DNA of 64,000 bases from Betaproteobacteria bacterium HGW-Betaproteobacteria-16 (lineage in GTDB: Bacteria; Pseudomonadota; Gammaproteobacteria; Burkholderiales; Burkholderiaceae_C), in contig PHCQ01000008.1 in the NCBI GenBank assembly GCA_002840835.1, positions 1-64,000 of the forward strand, given 5' to 3'. How positions within the stretch are numbered: position 1 is the stretch's first letter; every line of letters begins with the position of its first letter. The notes below the pieces were generated by a model, which saw only the letters and a program-made list of their open reading frames with translations, was not told where the DNA came from and did no database searches. Below, piece after piece: positions 61,513-64,000 of this stretch. Made by a program: the position numbers and the translations under genes.

Positions 61513-62565
61513 ATGTCCCACCCTACGCCCCTGAAGTTCCTCATGCCTGGCTGGTTCGCGTTGGTCATGGGTTTGTGTGGGCTGGCGCTGGCCTGGCACC
61601 GTGCCCAGTTCGTGCTGGGTGACATGGCTGCGGGGGTGGCGTTGATGGTGGGCGGCTTGGCTGCTGTGGTCTTTGTTGTTCTGGTAGGGGCTTCGGCGCT
61701 GCGCGCCTCGCGCCATGCGGATGCCCTGGCTGAAGATCTGCGCCACCCTGTGCGGCACGCCTTTGTGGCGGCGGTTCCGGTGTCGTTGCTGTTGCTGGCC
61801 ACGGTGGGTGTGGCGCTCGACGGTGCCAGTGGTCCGCTGGCGCTGTTGTGGCGTGTGCTCTGGTGGGTGGGCAGCCTCTCGCAGGTGTGGGCCACCTGGT
61901 GGGTGCTGAGTCGCTGGATCGCCCCTGCCGCCAACGCCGCGCCCGGTCAGGCGCCGGGGCAGACCGGGCTGTGGCCCGGGGTCACCCCGGTGTTGCTGAT
62001 CCCGGTGGTGGGCAATGTGGTAGCGCCGTTGGCGGGCCTGCCCTTGGGCATTGAAGGTTGGTCTGCCGCGCAGATGGGTGTCGGCGCCTTTTTCTGGCCG
62101 GTTGTGGTGACCCTGATGCTGGTGCGGCGCCTGTCGCACAGTCCCTTGCCCGAGCGCCTGGTGCCTGCCTGGTTCATCACCGTGGCACCACCGGCGGTGA
62201 TCGGTCTCGTGTTGCTGCAGATGGGGGCAGCTTTGCCGCTGGTGCAGGCGATGTGGGGGCTGGCGCTGTTCTTCCTGGCCTGGGTGCTGCCGCTGATTCC
62301 GCGCATCATGGCGCAGCCGTTTGGCGTGGCGTTCTGGGCGTTGTCGTTTCCACTGGCTGCGTTCACCACGCTCACGCTGCGCCTGGCCGAACACCAGCCT
62401 GAAAGCGCATGGCATGGCGGGCTGCAGGCCTTCGGCCTGGTGTTGCTGGCGGTCACTTCCATGGCGGTGCTCTGGCTGTGTCAGGCCACCGTGCGCGGGC
62501 TGCGCAGAGGCTCGCTGCTGGTGCCCGAGCCGGTGGCGCAGAGCGCACCGCCTCCTTCTGCCTGA
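61513..62565 (+). CDS. TDT/SLAC1-type (TehA-like) transporter
   Basis: This 350-residue membrane protein has about ten spans and the tellurite-resistance/dicarboxylate transporter layout: PGWFALVMGLCGLALAWHRA at the start and GNVVAPLAGLPLG in the middle. Homologues are anion channels such as TehA, SLAC1 and the sulfite exporter Ssu1. Together with the preceding DUF2892/RND genes, export of a sulfur or metal oxyanion is possible but unproven. Confidence 0.85.
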   Translation: MSHPTPLKFLMPGWFALVMGLCGLALAWHRAQFVLGDMAAGVALMVGGLAAVVFVVLVGASALRASRHADALAEDLRHPVRHAFVAAVPVSLLLLATVGVALDGASGPLALLWRVLWWVGSLSQVWATWWVLSRWIAPAANAAPGQAPGQTGLWPGVTPVLLIPVVGNVVAPLAGLPLGIEGWSAAQMGVGAFFWPVVVTLMLVRRLSHSPLPERLVPAWFITVAPPAVIGLVLLQMGAALPLVQAMWGLALFFLAWVLPLIPRIMAQPFGVAFWALSFPLAAFTTLTLRLAEHQPESAWHGGLQAFGLVLLAVTSMAVLWLCQATVRGLRRGSLLVPEPVAQSAPPPSA

Positions 62566-62596
62566 AGTTGCGGCCCCAACCACTCGGTCGCGGCGG

Positions 62597-62998
62597 TCAG
62601 TCGCGGCTTTCCGGCACCTGGCGCCAGCTGAAGGCCAGGGTGTCGAGCATGTCGACCTCGCCGTCAGCCAGATGTCCGTCGGCCCGGGCAATGGCTTCGC
62701 AGAGGTGCCACACCCGTTCCTGCAGGTCGGGGTCTTGAACTTCGGCAATCAATCGCTGGCGGGTGGTGTCGGCCAGGTGGGTGGAGCTGGTCCACTCACC
62801 GCCGGCGTCTGCCAGCAGGTCGGTGCAGAAGTCGTTGATCACGGTCTGCATCGCCGAGGGGGAGAGGCCGAGCTGGGTCGGCGCATTGTGCCGGTCCAGC
62901 GCCTTGATTTCGGCCATGGAATATCGGCCATCGGCCACCAGCACCATGGCCAGCAGGCGCGCGGCGGCTTCGGGGCTGTTGAGGGAGTAGGGACGCAT
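62597..62998 (-). CDS. TerB-like tellurite resistance family protein
   Basis: This 133-residue all-helical protein has two TerB-type metal-binding-like loops: AMVLVADGRYSMAEI and IARADGHLADGEVDML. TerB-like domains occur in tellurium resistance and membrane-stress systems. The ATG at 62998 has aaggaaat upstream; a TTG three bases earlier is less likely. It converges on the TDT transporter gene. Confidence 0.82.
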   Translation of the reverse strand: MRPYSLNSPEAAARLLAMVLVADGRYSMAEIKALDRHNAPTQLGLSPSAMQTVINDFCTDLLADAGGEWTSSTHLADTTRQRLIAEVQDPDLQERVWHLCEAIARADGHLADGEVDMLDTLAFSWRQVPESRD

Positions 62999-63125
62999 CA
63001 AAGATTTCCTTGGCTGAGAGGTTGAGACACGCCCAACCTCGGGATCAGGCCGGTTGGAGCCAGTGGGCGCTCAAGGGTTCACGCCATCTGGACGACGGTC
63101 GCACAGCCACCAAGGGCCTGCCGTG

Positions 63126-63455
63126 CTAACGAGATGGCACCGGCGTGCTGCCGGGTGGGCAGGTGAACTGGCAGCCGGGCGGCTTGCGGCCGACCCAGTC
63201 GCCGTTGGAACACTGGATCACATCCATGGTGCAGGCCATGCCCTCGACCCCGGGTGGCAAGGCAGGCGAGGGCGCTGGCGCCGGAGCGGGCGATTCCGCT
63301 GGCGCTGTGCCCGCAACCTGGGGAGCGCAGGCGCCGAGCAGGTTGGCGAAAGCGATCAGGGCGGCAGACCCGGCAAGCCTGAGGGCCCGGGATGGTCTGT
63401 GCCGTCGCCCGACGGGGCAGGCTGGGGAAATCATGGGGGCGTGAAAACCGTTCAT
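63126..63455 (-). CDS. Small lipoprotein with a cysteine-rich C-terminus
   Basis: This ~109-residue protein has a lipoprotein signal (LRLAGSAALIAFANLLGAC; lipobox LLGAC), a Pro/Ala linker (PAESPAPAPAPSPALPP) and a short C-terminal domain with four cysteines (GMACTMDVIQCSNGDWVGRK and GCQFTCPPG). Two ATGs (63455 and 63434) are possible starts. The family is not recognised. Confidence 0.6.
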   Translation of the reverse strand: MNGFHAPMISPACPVGRRHRPSRALRLAGSAALIAFANLLGACAPQVAGTAPAESPAPAPAPSPALPPGVEGMACTMDVIQCSNGDWVGRKPPGCQFTCPPGSTPVPSR

Positions 63456-63590
63456 GGCCCCGATTGTGCGCACAAATTGGCGCCAGAACCCGGCGCATTG
63501 TGTCGCAAGATGTGCCCTCGAACATGCGCCTGGATCAGGCGCACCAACTTCTCCTTTTTCCGCCTCCTTGATCGGGGCTTGTCTGGTCCG

Positions 63591-64000
63591 ATGACGTTGA
63601 TGCCGATGCACGAATACACCCCCGCAGGGGCGATGCCATGGACTGTGGCCAGCCCGTTTCGCATGCGTCCCGGGCTTGCCCGTCTGACGGCAGAGGCCGC
63701 TTCGCCGGCGGTGCCCCTGCCCTTGTTTCTGCGCGATGCGCTGGCGCCCACCTATGCCACGCAAAAGGCCAGGGTGCTGGCCACCAGGCGGTCGCAGGCC
63801 ATGCTGGGTGAGCCCGATGCTGCCGTGTTGCAGGCCGTGGCCGAAGCCTACGCCGCACAGACCGGCGTGTCACTGGCGCCCGAACCCGACGCGCTGGCAC
63901 TGGGCATGCAGGAGGACTTCGTGGTGCTGCACGACGAGCCAGGTGAGCCAGCGAGCGTCCAGACGCCCACCACCTTGCGCACCCGCTTCCTGTCGGTGTG
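63591..64000 (+). CDS. DUF3445 (heme-dependent oxidative N-demethylase-like) protein, cut by the window end
   Basis: The frame from the ATG at 63591 is open to the end of the window (~136 residues). It reads like the N-terminus of DUF3445 proteins: PFRMRPGLARL, a spacer with LRDALAPTYATQKARVLATRR, and ALGMQEDFVVLHDE (as QEDL.LL in the family). Some members are heme-dependent oxidative N-demethylases. The downstream half is outside the window. A later ATG at 63606 is also possible. Confidence 0.6.
   Translation, partial: MTLMPMHEYTPAGAMPWTVASPFRMRPGLARLTAEAASPAVPLPLFLRDALAPTYATQKARVLATRRSQAMLGEPDAAVLQAVAEAYAAQTGVSLAPEPDALALGMQEDFVVLHDEPGEPASVQTPTTLRTRFLSV

Overview
The window looks like a chromosome segment of a GC-rich betaproteobacterium of the order Burkholderiales, most like Comamonadaceae (Hydrogenophaga/Acidovorax type). 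The reasons are the codon usage, a split B12-dependent methionine synthase behind an S-adenosylhomocysteine riboswitch, the tandem P-II/AmtB locus, the adjacent lplT and alr genes, and a dispersed family of C/G-run intergenic repeats. I found no rRNA, tRNA, CRISPR array, transposase, integrase or phage structural gene. Taxonomy and product names come from reading the sequence; no database was searched.

Layout. 1-3.9 kb: the end of a CmpA/NrtA-type ABC importer operon (binding protein, permease, ATPase) followed by cyanase and an NTF2-fold protein, i.e. cyanate/nitrate nitrogen use. 4-8.1 kb: a soluble chemoreceptor-like protein, a VapBC module, a pirin and an RlmN-like radical SAM enzyme. 8.1-10.06 kb: an inserted two-gene cassette (AAA ATPase plus RloB/TOPRIM-like protein) bounded by 39-bp direct repeats of the rlmN-like 3' end. 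10-15.9 kb: a secreted acetolactate-decarboxylase-like protein divergent from a Crp/Fnr regulator, then a leftward operon (rhodanese, OsmC, acyl-CoA-dehydrogenase-like protein, rubredoxin/reductase fusion) with a textbook sigma-54 promoter and an upstream palindrome. 16-17.5 kb: a lower-GC DUF5343 plus HEPN gene pair. 18-19.6 kb: a GAF-AAA-Fis sigma-54 activator that probably controls the operon at 15.7 kb. 19.7-22.5 kb: a DUF1444-like membrane protein, a DNA-methyltransferase-like protein without its catalytic motifs, and a divergent HTH regulator with repeated operator sites between them.

22.6-25.5 kb: SAH riboswitch and metH. 25.6-37 kb: a long rightward envelope-stress-like locus (YjfI, PspA, small unknown, YqiJ-like OB-fold protein, flotillin, zinc-ribbon protein, a 1750-residue AAA ATPase, single-HKD phospholipase-D-like protein). 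37.2-42.6 kb: zinc-ribbon membrane protein, DUF2164, small envelope proteins, succinate-semialdehyde dehydrogenase, YifB/ComM. 42.8-45.3 kb: two nearly identical P-II genes and amtB, each P-II gene behind its own sigma-54-like promoter. 45.8-49.4 kb: glcE-glcF-lrgA-lrgB in one overlapping run. 49.4-56.2 kb: EamA exporter/Lrp pair, DUF6151, glutathione peroxidase, a pseudo-receiver protein, lplT, alr. 56.5-61.3 kb: RND adaptor, RND pump and DUF2892 gene behind a promoter with a CsoR-type palindrome. 61.5-64 kb: TDT/SLAC1 transporter, TerB-like protein, a lipoprotein and the start of a DUF3445 gene cut by the window end.

Best candidates for something not yet described: the ATPase/TOPRIM cassette with its gene-end duplication, the PspA-flotillin-giant AAA-PLD locus, the DUF5343-HEPN pair sitting between a sigma-54 activator and its likely target operon, and the dead methyltransferase with its own operator array.
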